A stretch of DNA of 35,216 nucleotides, taken from positions 1 to 35,216 of IMG/VR virus record IMGVR_UViG_3300010885_018795, one strand, 5' to 3'. The notes beneath the pieces are model-generated. The model was given only the letters and a program-made list of their open reading frames with translations. It did no database searches and had not been told where the DNA came from. How positions within the stretch are numbered: the first letter of the stretch is position 1; each line of letters opens with the position of its first letter. The position numbers were made by a program, and so were the translations under genes. This stretch comes from a virus. Shown piece by piece: positions 1-11,600 of this stretch.

Positions 1-578
1 CTGTGATTAAATGTTAGGCCTGCCCAAACTTTTGCAATACCGTTATATGGTGTAGCAGGAGTAAATGTGACTTCACTTAGAATTGCAATCAACACTCCGT
101 TGTTATACAAACTAGATACTGTATATGTTTGCACGTTGTCGGCTAAAATATCTTCAACTATCCACCCTGCTTTTCCTTGAGAGTCGGAATAGATTGGGCC
201 TGCTGTAATAAAATCAGCACCATCATAAACTTTTAATTGCTTAGATACAGAGTCTAGCCACAAATCTCCGCTGACAATTCCAGTAGGGGTTGTTGGACTA
301 ACGATCGGACCGCCTACTGGTTTGAATTGGTTAGTTAGATTGTAAACAAACATTCTTCCCAACGCAGTATTGTACCACAACTGCCCGACGAGCGGGCTTC
401 TTGGCTGTGCCGGGCTGGCAAAATTTTCTAGCAGATGAATAAAGTTTGTGTTATAGTATGTTCCGTATGCACTAACATTCTTACCAATTAAAGTCAGGCT
501 GGTAGACAATTCATCTGTTTTTTGATCAGATAGATTTAATAAAATTTTTCCGTTAGTAAGTTTAAGTGTATATGCCAT
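1..578 (-). CDS. Tail fibre / structural protein, N-terminal part only (cut by window edge)
   Basis: An open frame starts at 578 (MAYTLKLTNGKILL) and stays open for 192 codons to the left edge, so the C-terminus is missing. The N-terminal ~130 residues are clearly paralogous to the next gene upstream: both contain a TSLTL(I/V)G(K/R)N segment, then HLLENF, then GQLW(Y/F)(N/D)T, followed by a second copy of the same unit (GDLWLDS versus GDIWVDT) and a DGADF or NGADF segment. The role is inferred from this similarity: a tail fibre or baseplate-attached structural protein whose N-terminal domain probably serves attachment. Start choice: ATG lies 4 bp after the stop of the upstream gene, as expected for a coupled late operon. 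Only the N-terminal module can be judged; whether it ends in a tail-collar or other receptor-binding domain is not visible. Confidence 0.75.
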   Translation of the reverse strand, partial: MAYTLKLTNGKILLNLSDQKTDELSTSLTLIGKNVSAYGTYYNTNFIHLLENFASPAQPRSPLVGQLWYNTALGRMFVYNLTNQFKPVGGPIVSPTTPTGIVSGDLWLDSVSKQLKVYDGADFITAGPIYSDSQGKAGWIVEDILADNVQTYTVSSLYNNGVLIAILSEVTFTPATPYNGIAKVWAGLTFNH

Positions 579-582
579 AGTC

Positions 583-2358
583 TTAAGTCTTTATATAATA
601 ATCCAAATATTGCGGCGAAGTAGGACCAGCACCTAATTGAGAGGACAAATCAGGAACATTAAACTGACTTCCGGAGCCACCGTAGGTTTGTCCAATAACT
701 GCATATAGCGCGGGGTAGTCTGCAATATTATATGAAGATCCGTCACACTTTAACCATCCTGCTGGTACCGAGCCTGATTGTCCGGCGGTTGCCGTTACTG
801 CACCTGTAAATAACAGTAGCTTGTAAACATCTTGTAAGAAATCTGCTTTAGTTTGTTTATATAAACTTCCATTTCCTTGTAAGCCGCTATCTGGTAACGC
901 CTGTGGACGATATACCATCACAGAATCAGTTATTGAAGTAGTCGATGTTGATGCTTTACTAAAAATTGCTTGGGCAGTTAGCGTAGTTATAAAACTTTTA
1001 TTTGCGGCCGGAGTACCGTCCCATGATAAACCTGCACTACCAACATCACCTGAAAGGTAGAATGTTGTTGCTCCGACCAATTTAGTTGCGATTGTTGCGG
1101 TACCTGCTAGATATCCAACAAATGTATTAGCGTAGATATTTCTCCAACGTTTAGTCGGACTGCCGATGTCGTATGTGGACGTAGCATATGGAATCATTGC
1201 TGTAGGTGATGTTGTATTTTCATCACCTATTGTTAATGGACCTACTAAAATCTGCTCATACTTACAAGTTAGTGTTGATGCAACGTAGGCATTTGATACA
1301 TACAAATTATGTGAAACGTATGCTGAACCTGTTGAATATAAATTTCCAGATAAGCTAACATTGCCGTTTACATCTAGATCAGCTGTTGGACTAGCTGTAT
1401 TAATTCCAACCCGCTTACTAGTTCCTTTAATTGTTAAGATAGAGTTCTTAATATTATCTTTAACTATCTGGAACTGGAAGTCGCCGCCATTATATGTATT
1501 AAGGAATGTACCTTGATACTGATTATCTCTTTGAATAATAAATGTAGGATCTAGGCCAACTGTTACACCACCGTCGTTACCAACATTTAAAATTCCGCTA
1601 ATTTTTTGATTAATATCATTTCGAACAAAATTATTTGCACTAACTATTTGTAAACTAGGTACTGTTTGCTGTAGGGCCGCGGCTTGACTAGCCACACCGT
1701 TATATTGTGCATAACTAGGAGATACTAATGTTCCAAGATTTTTTCCTGTAACATTTGATCCGGATTTAATAGTACTAAATCCATCAATAATTTGTAACGG
1801 AGTAAATGCATCTTGTGAAATAATTTCTATTGCATTACCGTTTATATAATTGATAACAATATTATGGGAGCCGCCTAATATATCAGTTGCAGTCGTAGCA
1901 TAACTACCAGATTTTAATGCGTTACTATAATTAGGACCAATAAGTGTAAAATCAGCTCCGTTAAAAATCTTTAGTTGATTATTTGAAGTATCAACCCATA
2001 TGTCACCGATTTGAGTATTAACTGGCTCGTTTGCTTGCTGGTGTACACCGCCAACTGGATACCAAGTTGCGGCCTGTGCGGTCCCATCGTTAATTTTTAA
2101 TTTTTTAGAATTTAAGTCAGTAGTGTCGAACCATAACTGTCCTTCGATTGGGTTATTTGGCGGACTCGAACTAGAAAAGTTTTCAAGTAAATGAACAAGA
2201 TCTTGTGCAAGGACCTGGCCATACGATGGAAAATTTCGACCAACAAGTGTTAATGAAGTGTCAACTGTGTTAACATTGCCTTCTTGTACGGTAATATAGT
2301 ATCCACCGGCATCTTTGGCCGGATCCGTAAACGTTATTTTATAATCACCTGTTGCCAT
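583..2358 (-). CDS. Tail fibre protein with C-terminal phage tail-collar domain
   Basis: 591 aa. Three regions can be seen. Residues ~1-130 are an attachment-type module shared with the next gene (two GQLW/GDIW-type units). The middle is Ser/Thr/Gly/Asn-rich fibre sequence with segments often seen in trimeric phage fibres: RVGINTASPTADLDVNG and DIGSPTKRWRNIYANT. The C-terminus is a tail-collar domain (Pfam Phage Tail Collar type) with GWLKCDG around W535 and ALYAVIGQTYGG followed by FNVPDL. Tail-collar domains occur in short tail fibres such as T4 gp12, so a receptor-binding or short-fibre role is likely. The gene begins 4 bp after the stop of the 222-aa gene, within the late operon. The exact T4 equivalent (gp12, gp10 or another) cannot be assigned, because collar domains are shared among several fibre families. 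Confidence 0.85.
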   Translation of the reverse strand: MATGDYKITFTDPAKDAGGYYITVQEGNVNTVDTSLTLVGRNFPSYGQVLAQDLVHLLENFSSSSPPNNPIEGQLWFDTTDLNSKKLKINDGTAQAATWYPVGGVHQQANEPVNTQIGDIWVDTSNNQLKIFNGADFTLIGPNYSNALKSGSYATTATDILGGSHNIVINYINGNAIEIISQDAFTPLQIIDGFSTIKSGSNVTGKNLGTLVSPSYAQYNGVASQAAALQQTVPSLQIVSANNFVRNDINQKISGILNVGNDGGVTVGLDPTFIIQRDNQYQGTFLNTYNGGDFQFQIVKDNIKNSILTIKGTSKRVGINTASPTADLDVNGNVSLSGNLYSTGSAYVSHNLYVSNAYVASTLTCKYEQILVGPLTIGDENTTSPTAMIPYATSTYDIGSPTKRWRNIYANTFVGYLAGTATIATKLVGATTFYLSGDVGSAGLSWDGTPAANKSFITTLTAQAIFSKASTSTTSITDSVMVYRPQALPDSGLQGNGSLYKQTKADFLQDVYKLLLFTGAVTATAGQSGSVPAGWLKCDGSSYNIADYPALYAVIGQTYGGSGSQFNVPDLSSQLGAGPTSPQYLDYYIKT

Positions 2359-2362
2359 TATA

Positions 2363-3031
2363 TTATCCGGTTAATGATGTTAGACTTTGTATTCTAACAG
2401 TATAATCTATTTGTAGAATACGATTTAAACTTTTTTGCACTGGATGGAATATAACGTGTGTTAACAAATCACCAGTTCCGGTACCGTTACTGTTGTATGC
2501 TCGTAACCCTAATTCATCAAATACATAGGTTCCGTTGTAGTCTGTTGAATTATCAAATGCACCTTGCCCGTTTGGTTCACCAAAATCCAATAAACAACTT
2601 ACTAGTACATCAGTGTAAGGTGTACCGGTAATGTGTCTTACTGTCATAAAATTACGGCTTGGATCTAGATTATCAACACTATTAGTATCAATTACTTTAG
2701 AGTAGGTTTCGTTGTATAAACTTGCATTGATACCAACAGCATTAGGAGTTAGATATGTAATAATCCCTGTCGGATCAACGCGGCTACCACCATTGCCGAA
2801 TGCCATTTCGCCTATCCATCCCTCGCCTTGATTGCTGATTGCTCGAGCTAACGCAATACTAAAATTTTCGTAATGAATTGCATTAGGTTTATCAACAATA
2901 ACTTCTCCTGTTGTAGGGTCGCTAATCTTAATATGTCCGCGAATATGCAGGTTGCCTTGCTCAGTTGGAGCGGCTTCTTGGGGGGTTTTCTCTTGATTTT
3001 CAGTCATTTTTGTATCGTTTGAATCGTCCAT
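2363..3031 (-). CDS. Uncharacterised structural-type protein of the fibre cluster
   Basis: 222 aa with no recognised domain. The N-terminal ~25 residues are hydrophilic and Glu/Gln/Thr-rich. The rest looks beta-rich and compact (HIRGHIKISDPTTGEVIVD, GWIGEMAFGNGG, VFDELGLRAYNSNGTG, ILQIDYTVRIQ), with no signal peptide or membrane segment. Its position between two fibre genes in the late module suggests a small virion component such as a fibre connector or baseplate accessory; that is inference from context only. Start uncertain: the ATG at 3031 lies only 5 bp after a late-promoter-like motif (3037-3044), so a transcript begun there would have almost no leader. The internal Met9 (ATG at 3007-3005) is an alternative, but it lacks an obvious Shine-Dalgarno. 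Confidence 0.7.
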   Translation of the reverse strand: MDDSNDTKMTENQEKTPQEAAPTEQGNLHIRGHIKISDPTTGEVIVDKPNAIHYENFSIALARAISNQGEGWIGEMAFGNGGSRVDPTGIITYLTPNAVGINASLYNETYSKVIDTNSVDNLDPSRNFMTVRHITGTPYTDVLVSCLLDFGEPNGQGAFDNSTDYNGTYVFDELGLRAYNSNGTGTGDLLTHVIFHPVQKSLNRILQIDYTVRIQSLTSLTG

Positions 3032-3036
3032 AATGT

Positions 3037-3044
3037 TATTTATC
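3037..3044 (-). promoter_or_regulatory. Putative T4-type late promoter (GATAAATA)
   Basis: The minus strand reads GATAAATA, one base different from the T4 late consensus TATAAATA. It sits in one of only three minus-strand gaps longer than 30 bp (3032-3063), just upstream of the 222-aa gene. With T4-like spacing, initiation would fall near 3031. It would drive the 222-aa protein and the two following fibre genes. Recognition by the gp55 encoded in this window is inference. Confidence 0.5.
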
Positions 3045-3063
3045 GCTTAGTTAATTGTATTGT

Positions 3064-5676
3064 TTACCAGGTTTGTGTAGTCAATGCTACACGCTTCCAG
3101 ATGTTTGCTACACCGTCAGTATAGTCCGCTATGCAATAATAGATATGCGAGCTACTTGCGGCTAAAGAACCTTCTTGATCACCCGCTTGGCCTTTACTAG
3201 TTGCGGGTACATCTGCTAATTTCCACGATATTGTACCGTTTGCAACGTTTAGTCCGTCGCCAACTATTACTGTACCTAACTTAGTTTTTGTTGCCGGTAA
3301 TACTGGTTCTGCTGTACGCTGTTCGGGTGTAATTTCTGCTTCATAGGTACCAAAAGAGATATAATTGTCGTTTGCAACAGTAACACTTTGGCTCATGTTT
3401 ACTTGATATAAGCGAACATTATTAGTATTCCATACAGGAGAAACTGAAACTATAGTTCCGGGTAGTAATACACCTGTTGTTGCATTTCTAACCCGTTGTC
3501 CGTTACTCGGAGTAGCTGAGCCAGTAACATCTATATTGTGAACAAATATCGTTTGTCCGGGGGCTCGAGTTGTGGCTAACGGATAAAAACTTGTAGTAAC
3601 TCTCCACATATTTGCATCTGAGGTAGGGCCAGTAACTAAAGGACCGGTATGGGCTCCTTGTAGAACTACTGATGCTGAAGGGGTATAGCTACTACCAAAT
3701 GCTGAGATGCTGATCGCAGATACTGGAGTAGCTGAAAGCACCGATGACCCTTGTGCTTTCGTAACTCCGTTAGCTTTAATATTAAAAATCGGAGCTTGTG
3801 TGTAATCTGATCCAGGATTATCTAAACTAACTCCTCTAACCCCATATAACACTTCTGTAAAATTTTTCTGTGTTCCGTCAAGATTTGAGCTTAGATACCA
3901 ATACCCCGGCTGGCCGGCATTGTCTAGTGCCGAACAGGTTACAGGAACAAAATCTCCCTCAACAGTCCCGTTTGGTAGCTGACCTTCATCTAATCGGTTA
4001 GCAAGATACCAGCTGTATTGCCCGCCGTTGGCAACTAATTTACCTACCTGTACTGTTTCGCAGATTAGCGGATAGTTTCCGTCAGCAATAACTAATTGAG
4101 GGACTTCAAACAAATAAGTTCCTAAAGGAATTGTAGCAAATGCCAAGTTAATATCAAATGTTACTACTCCGCTAGGAATATCTACGTCAGTATATTTTAA
4201 CGCTTTAGTTTGATTAACTTGAGGATCACGGAAAGTTGGAAGGCCATCTCGCAATTCAGTCAATGCAACATACGGTAAGAAATCTGCCAAACGCTGTACA
4301 ATCTGAGCATCACTAATTTGTAATTGTGCCTGGGCATTAAGAGTTGTTTGATTAGCAAAAACTAATGATGCAACAGGAGGTGAATTATAAGACAGAACAG
4401 GAGATTTAATATACAATCCCATATCGGCAGAAGCCTGTGCACCTGTACCATCGCCACCTGTAAAGTCGATTGTAACTGTATCCGATGGACGGAACCAATA
4501 TGTACTAGTAGTATCTAAGACTGTATAAGTTAAAGAATCTATAGATGTTGGAACAATCGAAGTTGTTGCTTGGAATCCGCTTCCAGTTGCATCAGTGACT
4601 TTAATTACCGGTGCAGATCTAAAACTACCAGACGATGTTAGCGCAGTTGCTACAATAGATTTACCTAATTCAAAACCGCCACTAGATGCAATCTTACCAC
4701 CAGAGTATGTAAGCTGAGTGCCATTGATATCAATACTATCAGGGCCAACAAAAAGAGTATTCCATCGCTTAGATGCGCTACCAAGATTTCTTGTATCATT
4801 ACCGTCTGGTAATATATCTTGTGCAACTGCGGCCAATCCCGATGTTATTCTACCATCAATAATTTGTGCATCATTCTTAATTGCAATTGACCCGAGCATA
4901 CCTGGGTGAAAAATACACTGATAGTAAACAACACTCTGTGACGGGGCATCTGGCACAGTCCAAAACATTGTACCGTTGAATCGACCGACAAAGTTAGCGC
5001 CTGCGCCAGCAACGCTTGTACCGGTGTTAGATACCCATAACCAATCGCCCTCTGTTACTGCGGCGCCGCCTGGGGCTGTCCTAATTTGTACAGGATGTGA
5101 TGGTTGATTAGGAATCACAAAAGCAACTGTGCTTCCCGGTAAAATTCCAGTAACGCTCGGGTTTGAACCTGTATAACCTTCAATACCGTAACCCGAAGTA
5201 TTTCCAGCGGATGCAACAATTCTTAATTCTTTGTATGCAGGTCTTGATAGTCTAGCATTTAATGTAAGAGCGGCATTTTCGCCAATTAATTGAAGCCCTG
5301 ATCCAGGAGTAACTACGCCAGGTACTAGTGCAGTTGCAGTAGTAATTGTAACAATCGGAACACTTAATGTTCCGTCACCTGTTACGTTTACACCTGTACC
5401 GATCTTAATACCGCCGAGACGTATATCAGTAGCAGTACTAAATGGAGCCAACGGACCTACTGGACCTTGCGCACCTGTGTCACCTTTATCTCCTTTATCT
5501 CCCTGGGCTCCAGTATCGCCTTTGGCGCCTGTTTCTCCAGTTTCACCCTTGTCACCTTTTAGGGTTGTTTTAAGAGCCGAGTAAGTTAATTTTTTTGTTA
5601 CTCCGTTGTCAACAACAACGAACACGCTCTGATCGGCCATTGTTGATACAACTGGTAGTTGTGTTATTTTTGTCAT
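3064..5676 (-). CDS. Collagen-repeat tail fibre with cupredoxin-like module
   Basis: 870 aa. The N-terminus (~1-40) is short and probably an attachment segment. It is followed by 12 uninterrupted Gly-X-Y triplets (G41 to ~P75), predicting a collagen-like triple helix. Around residues 150-270 is a cupredoxin-like module: H194 in PSHPVQIRT, then YYQCIFHPGM with C254, H257 and M260. Next comes a fibre module NLGSASKRWNTLFVG, related to the DIGSPTKRWRNIY segment of the 591-aa fibre, then beta-rich repeats including a PGxxY-type unit (VSLDNPGSDYTQAPIF). The start is supported by AGAAGGA, which lies within the last codons of the upstream giant gene; the genes are 5 bp apart and probably translationally coupled. 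It is likely a trimeric fibre attached to the baseplate, with adsorption as the inferred role. No tail-collar or S74 peptidase domain was recognised. Confidence 0.8.
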   Translation of the reverse strand: MTKITQLPVVSTMADQSVFVVVDNGVTKKLTYSALKTTLKGDKGETGETGAKGDTGAQGDKGDKGDTGAQGPVGPLAPFSTATDIRLGGIKIGTGVNVTGDGTLSVPIVTITTATALVPGVVTPGSGLQLIGENAALTLNARLSRPAYKELRIVASAGNTSGYGIEGYTGSNPSVTGILPGSTVAFVIPNQPSHPVQIRTAPGGAAVTEGDWLWVSNTGTSVAGAGANFVGRFNGTMFWTVPDAPSQSVVYYQCIFHPGMLGSIAIKNDAQIIDGRITSGLAAVAQDILPDGNDTRNLGSASKRWNTLFVGPDSIDINGTQLTYSGGKIASSGGFELGKSIVATALTSSGSFRSAPVIKVTDATGSGFQATTSIVPTSIDSLTYTVLDTTSTYWFRPSDTVTIDFTGGDGTGAQASADMGLYIKSPVLSYNSPPVASLVFANQTTLNAQAQLQISDAQIVQRLADFLPYVALTELRDGLPTFRDPQVNQTKALKYTDVDIPSGVVTFDINLAFATIPLGTYLFEVPQLVIADGNYPLICETVQVGKLVANGGQYSWYLANRLDEGQLPNGTVEGDFVPVTCSALDNAGQPGYWYLSSNLDGTQKNFTEVLYGVRGVSLDNPGSDYTQAPIFNIKANGVTKAQGSSVLSATPVSAISISAFGSSYTPSASVVLQGAHTGPLVTGPTSDANMWRVTTSFYPLATTRAPGQTIFVHNIDVTGSATPSNGQRVRNATTGVLLPGTIVSVSPVWNTNNVRLYQVNMSQSVTVANDNYISFGTYEAEITPEQRTAEPVLPATKTKLGTVIVGDGLNVANGTISWKLADVPATSKGQAGDQEGSLAASSSHIYYCIADYTDGVANIWKRVALTTQTW
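5449..5556 (-). repeat. Collagen-like Gly-X-Y repeat within the fibre gene
   Basis: Encodes residues 41-76 of the 870-aa fibre. Glycine occupies every third position 12 times in a row (G41 through G74), with repeated GDKGDT and GAQG units rich in Lys, Asp, Glu, Thr and Gln and only a few prolines near the end. Such repeats form trimeric collagen-like shafts in phage fibres. The low proline content suggests stability from charge pairs rather than hydroxyproline. Confidence 0.9.
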
Positions 5677-5681
5677 AGTTA

Positions 5682-8600
5682 TTAAATTCCTTCTAGAGGG
5701 TTCTCTTCTTCATCAGTTAATACAGCGCCAGTTTCAAGAATGATAACTGGATCGCCTGGGTAATAATCATCAGTCGGTAACGGTGCTGGGCTCTCTTCTA
5801 AGAACTTAAACACCGTAGTATTTTCAAATATTTTGCCGGTTCGTTTTACTACTGTTACTTCGACGCCTGGCTGGATATCAAAATCAAAATGCACTACTGG
5901 CCGTTCAACACTATTAATTATCACAGAGCTCATGGTGAACTGAGGATTTATAGTACTAGTGTTGAGGATTCCAAATGTGTTAGTTTCCCCCGAATCGTAA
6001 GCAACTGCTAAAGAAGAAGTTGTTACAGGGTTAACTGTTGGTTTGAGTAGCGGTAAGCCGCCGTAGTTTACCGTAAATAGGTCTGTTAACGGAGGAGCAT
6101 TAATCGATCGAGTCAACCCAGTAATAGGATCGATCCACAGTTTGTTAGTTATTCCAGTAATTGCAATGCTAGTTAATGTGAATACATTGGTTGTAACTGT
6201 AGACACAAATTTTTCAATTTCAGTAGTATCAGTAACTGGTAAATTTTGTGCTTTACCTTGATCAATAACTAAGGTTCCTTTTGGATAACCATCAAGGATA
6301 CCTGTTCCTAATGTACCTCTTCTTAGCTGTGACAATATGTTGTTATTGACTGTAAAAAATTCAATACGCTCGCCAGCAATGTAAACAATGCCCGGAAGGT
6401 TCTTTTCAGGAGCAGGTACTGAAAGCACACTTGCATCTTCTACTGTAATTTTTGTATCATTTCCAACTAATGGTTCTGCAAGACGAGTTGTATTACTTTG
6501 ACTTAATCTCTTATAACTTGTACGACCAACAATATCTGTAAACATACGATAAGCAGTAGCGCCTGAATATGCATTATCATTTAATGACGTAACTATAATT
6601 TCATCATCTGTTGATTCAAAAATTCCGTCTCTAAGTGTAATAGTTTTATTATTGTCATCTAACATATAATCAATTTCATTGATTAAAGGTTTTCTATTAT
6701 ATTCTACCCAAATATAATTTGAGTTAGATATTTCTCTGCTTAATGTGTATTTGCCAAGGCGATTTGATTGATATTTTTCTTTTCGGATGCCGTCAGCATC
6801 ATGATTATTAAATGTTATAACCCGTAAAGTATCAGATAATGCGCCGGCCTGGTCTCTCGGAACAGCAGTAGTTAAAACAACCTTTCCATCTTGTATTTCG
6901 TAGTCATGGAATCGAAGGATAACGATTGCTAACGCATCTCCTGTTTTAATTTTTTCACTACCAAATAATACTCGAGTAGGAGGAGGTGTTAATTGATAGT
7001 CTATACTAGGAATCAATTTTTCTCCATTTTTATAAACTTCTAATACTCGCAAATCAACTTGTCCCGGAATAACTGGATCATTCGGTGCAATATCGTACTC
7101 GTATTTTCCTTCTTCAACTACGTAATATGTAGTTTGTGGTGGAACTAATCGCTTTTTATTCCATTCAACAATTACTTGTGAATGGTGTGGTAGTACAACT
7201 CCTGGAGGATTTGTTAATGTAAATTCAGTAGTTGTGTTTGGAACATTTGAGAAAATTTGTTCGTGTACTTGACTATACGCTTTTGATTCTCCGGTAAACA
7301 TCCATACTTGAATCTCTTTAGTCCCTATTGGATCGTGTAAAACTCGGACGGCTCCTTTTGGATTTTTATTTTTTGATCTGCCCGGGGCGGCTTCAATAAA
7401 GAAATTTGTAGTTTCAATGCCATTAACTGTTACATAAGCATCGTTAATAGCAGATAAACTTGCAACCGAAACAATAGTTGTCGAAGTGCTTGACGAATTC
7501 CGTACCAGTTGATAATCTATTAAGCCGATTCCGCCTGCTGTTAAACTAGTAATGCTCAACCATGTTTGTGTAGTTGCAGGGCTAGTTAATGTTATTGTTC
7601 CAGCAATAGTATTAACTGTATAGTCTCTATATATCCTTAAAGGAGTAGTATCTGCAACAACAAATACAGATGCAGTACTAGCCACCTTCATGCCAATCGG
7701 ATATGTTAAATTTGCTGTTAGCTCGTATCGACGATTTAAAATATAGGGGCTAGCTTGTGTTTTTTGTTCAAACACAGTAATGCCAATAGCTTCTTGAACC
7801 TGTCCAGGTAATAGTTCCTCTGGTGCATAACTGCTTGAAGGATCTAAAAACTTATATCCATCAATATTAATATCTGCAGGAAGAATACCGAGCGTAATAC
7901 TGTCTAATGGACCACCGTCAATAACAACGTCAAGGGCGTCAGGGTCAGCAGGAAGAACTGTGCCATCACTTGTTTGATCTCTAAAAGTTACTATATTATC
8001 AGTAGCGGTATTAAAACTAGTCAACGGAATATAAACTGTAGCGGTATTATTCTGACCAATAATAGTTTGTGTAATTGCAGTACTTGTATTTTGATCTATT
8101 CTTACTGAAACGCCTGTTCCAGAATTTAGATAGACGTTAATATAGGTTCCTGAACTGACAGTAAAAGGCGTTACTACTGGTACTAGACCTTGTTGTACAT
8201 AGACTACTTGATTGCTTAGTTGATTCTTTAATCCAGACCAGTACGAAATTTGCGAGGTTGATTGCCCTATTAAATTAAGTATATAAGAATATTGAGGGTT
8301 TGGAATATATTGAGTTCCAAATCCGGACCCAACTATAATAAATGGAGGAACATCTATAATATCAATATTCAGCTGAGTGTATCTATTTTGCCAGAAACCC
8401 AACTGTGCAGTAGCCTGAGCTTCTTCATTTTGTAATGATAATAGTTCGTCCTCGAAATTACTTTGAGGATTTTTTACAATTCCGTAGTTTGTTTCAGCTG
8501 AATAACTATCCCATGCGCCTTCCCAATACTTTAATGTGTCCCATGCACTAGAATAGCTAAACGGCAATGTCTCTATTTTTACGCCGCCATAACTGAGACC

Positions 8601-11600
8601 TTTCATTAATTGCTCAGGGTCCTTGCCGGGCATTCCTGGAAGAGGAGCATAGTATTCATCAATTCTATCGTATGCTGATAAAAATTCTACATCTTTAATA
8701 TAATCAACTGTTAGTACTGCATTGATTATTGGAACAAAATTTAATTTTAATCTTCCATATCGTTTTGTAAAAGTAAGTCCGTTAGTATTAGTATATTCTT
8801 CAGTATAATGCTCAATTGTAAATTTATCATTTAAAATTAGAGAATTATTTTGTTTTAATATAATAGTATTTCTATCTAAGCGGGGCACCCATGTTAAGTT
8901 AAAAGTATATGCTTGGCCGTCACCGATAAATTGATCTGTGTAGGATAAATCTACAATCTCTCTATTATATCCTATCCTATCAAATTTTAAAGTTAGGTTA
9001 TTGGATCTAACTTTTCCGTTACTTAAATAGGCCGAAGCTTTAGCAGGTTTTCCTGCAAGACCCAATCCGCCTTCTAGGTAAACTGTCGGCGTTAATGTAT
9101 AACCTGTTCCAGGTTTTATTATTTCAATTTCGTAAACTTTTCCTAAACTAATATACGCTCGCGCTGTGGCGCCTGCTCCCAAATCACCGGGCGCTGAAAT
9201 AATTTTAACTGTTGGAGGAGTAATGTAGTCTTCGCCACTATCATATACTGCTATAGCGTTTACGCTATGTGTAAAGTTATCATACCATGATCTATAAGGA
9301 TACTGAAGTACTGCCGGGGAGGTCTTACTTAAAGTTTCAAACGTGTCTGTTACAGAATTGTAATACGGTGATAAATCAAAATCTGTTGTAAAAGTTTCAC
9401 TGCTTTCTTGATTGTCATATTTTACGGTGAAGTTTCTTATCTTTGTATGATATGGCTTAACTTCATTAATCCATTTTTCATAGTAGGAACTATCTTGTAA
9501 CTTGTAAGAAGGACGTTGATCTAATGCGCCTGCCTCGTTTGTAACGTTTATAAACGAAGTTTTAAATGCCCAGTCTAAATTAGTTTGTTCGTGCATTGCA
9601 TATTTTACTGCTTTGAAGAAGAACTGATTCCAGTACTGTGATAAAGAATTAACAAATAATTCGTCTTTAATTGCACGTAGTATAAAAATCAATTCTTGGT
9701 TTATGCTCTGATCAAAAAGTGTTTGATCAAAAGCCGCAATTTCGTCAAAAGCAAAGTCAGTAAGATCTTGATTCCAAATTTTATCTGTGATTTGTATGGT
9801 TCCGTTTTCTTCGTATACTACATCCCACTCTTTACTCCATGTACCTACAGTGGATGCATCTACTCTCCTTAACACCATGTATGTGCCGTTACCTGCATTC
9901 TTAACTTTAACGTACTCGCCTGCAACTATGTTAACTGCATTAAGTTCATATGTATCTGCTACAGTATCTGCAAAGTCTTGCAAAGCATTATAGGTAGGAT
10001 CTTGCCAATCAACAAAATTCCAAAATAATCGAGTATCATATTTTTGAGTTTCTCTTCTTACCCATTCTTTAATATTTTGATCCCACTGGAGCTTTGTCCA
10101 GAAGCCCGCGGCATCTATATCGGACTGTACTATAACTGTATACGGTCTAACTGACAGAGTAGGAATAGACGTAAATCCGGTTCCACCGCTTTCAACTGTT
10201 GCGCCGATGACTTGTCCTAGTTCATTTAGAATTGTTTTGATTATAGCATTTTCACCTGTACCAGTAACTGTAACTGTAGGAGGGCGAAGTGCGTTATATC
10301 CGTTACCTGGATTGGTAACTGTTACTTGGTCAATTCTACCTCTGCTATCTATCGTACATGCAAGTTCTGCTTGCTTGAGGCCGCGAGTGATAATCGTACC
10401 TAATGTATAATTGTCTTCAACTATAACATCATACTCATTTAACAGCTCGTCTGGAATAATATCGTATGAGTTTAAATTATCAAACGTACAAAATTTAGCT
10501 ATACGCTCAGTTAATAAAATTGAATTAGTCCATGTTATTAAATTACGAAGAGCATTAAATCGATCAACAAACATGCTCTGTCTCGGTCTAAATGAAATTC
10601 CGTATCTTTGTTTTGCATTCAGTAAGCTATCAGGAACTTCGCTTCCTACAGAATCAAACCCTGCAAGACTTTCGATTAATTTCCTTTCAAGCATAATTGG
10701 TGGTCTGCTAAATGGATCATTCTCCTGTAGCAACAACCATTCAGTATGTCGAGGAACACTATCAGACCCTGTGTCATAATTGATATGCAGATTGACTTCT
10801 TGTGCCTGGATCGTGTCTTTAATATTAATTAAACTAAAACTATTTTTACTTAAGACATTAACTGCTTTTAAATTTTGTCCTCTAGGATCTGCAATCAATC
10901 CTGCAACTTCTAACCCGCTTAATCGGCGAGTGTCTATGTCAGGAACTGTTACTTTATTTTTAACCCAGAAATAATAAACATTTGAAAAAGTTTGACTTAT
11001 GCTATTGTAAACTTGTTTAATACTTAATACGCTGTTGTTTGGATATTTTGGTTGTCCGCTAATTCCTTTAATTATACCTTCGTTGGTATCTGCAATCGCG
11101 GCCCACTCGCTTGGCAAGTATTCTGAACGTACCCACTCATATATTTGAATAGAACTTCCTGGAAAAATTGATCCCCAGTTATTTTTTCTATATTCTAACT
11201 CGCCTTGTTCATACCATACATATTTGACCGAACTAGTGTCCCACCATAATTCCCCAATATGTTCATCAATCCAGTTTGTAGTTGAATCTACAGAGACCCC
11301 GCTATTTCCTAAACTATAAATTGCTGGGTCAAATAGTGTTTTATAAGTTAATTCTTGATCAGCTACTCCGGAAACTTTTCCTTTCATTGGATCAATAATT
11401 GCTAGATAATCTTGTATTCTATCATCGTTAACGTTAACAGTGAACACCTTCTTTACTAAATCAGTATTAACTAAACTATCTTGTGTTCGATACTCTGACC
11501 AACTATTAGTTGAAGAATCTATTTTACTAAAAATTAGCAACGAGCCGTTAGATGCTCCTGCATCAGTATCCGAGCTCGGCATTCCAACATATACATTATC

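Noticed and set aside
10411-10779. 122-codon plus-strand open frame antisense to the giant gene
   Set aside because: Antisense shadow within a continuous 4699-codon frame; no recognisable domain or promoter. Similar antisense frames at 13519-13800, 18553-18906, 24669-24998, 25291-25623 and 26159-26464 were rejected for the same reason.
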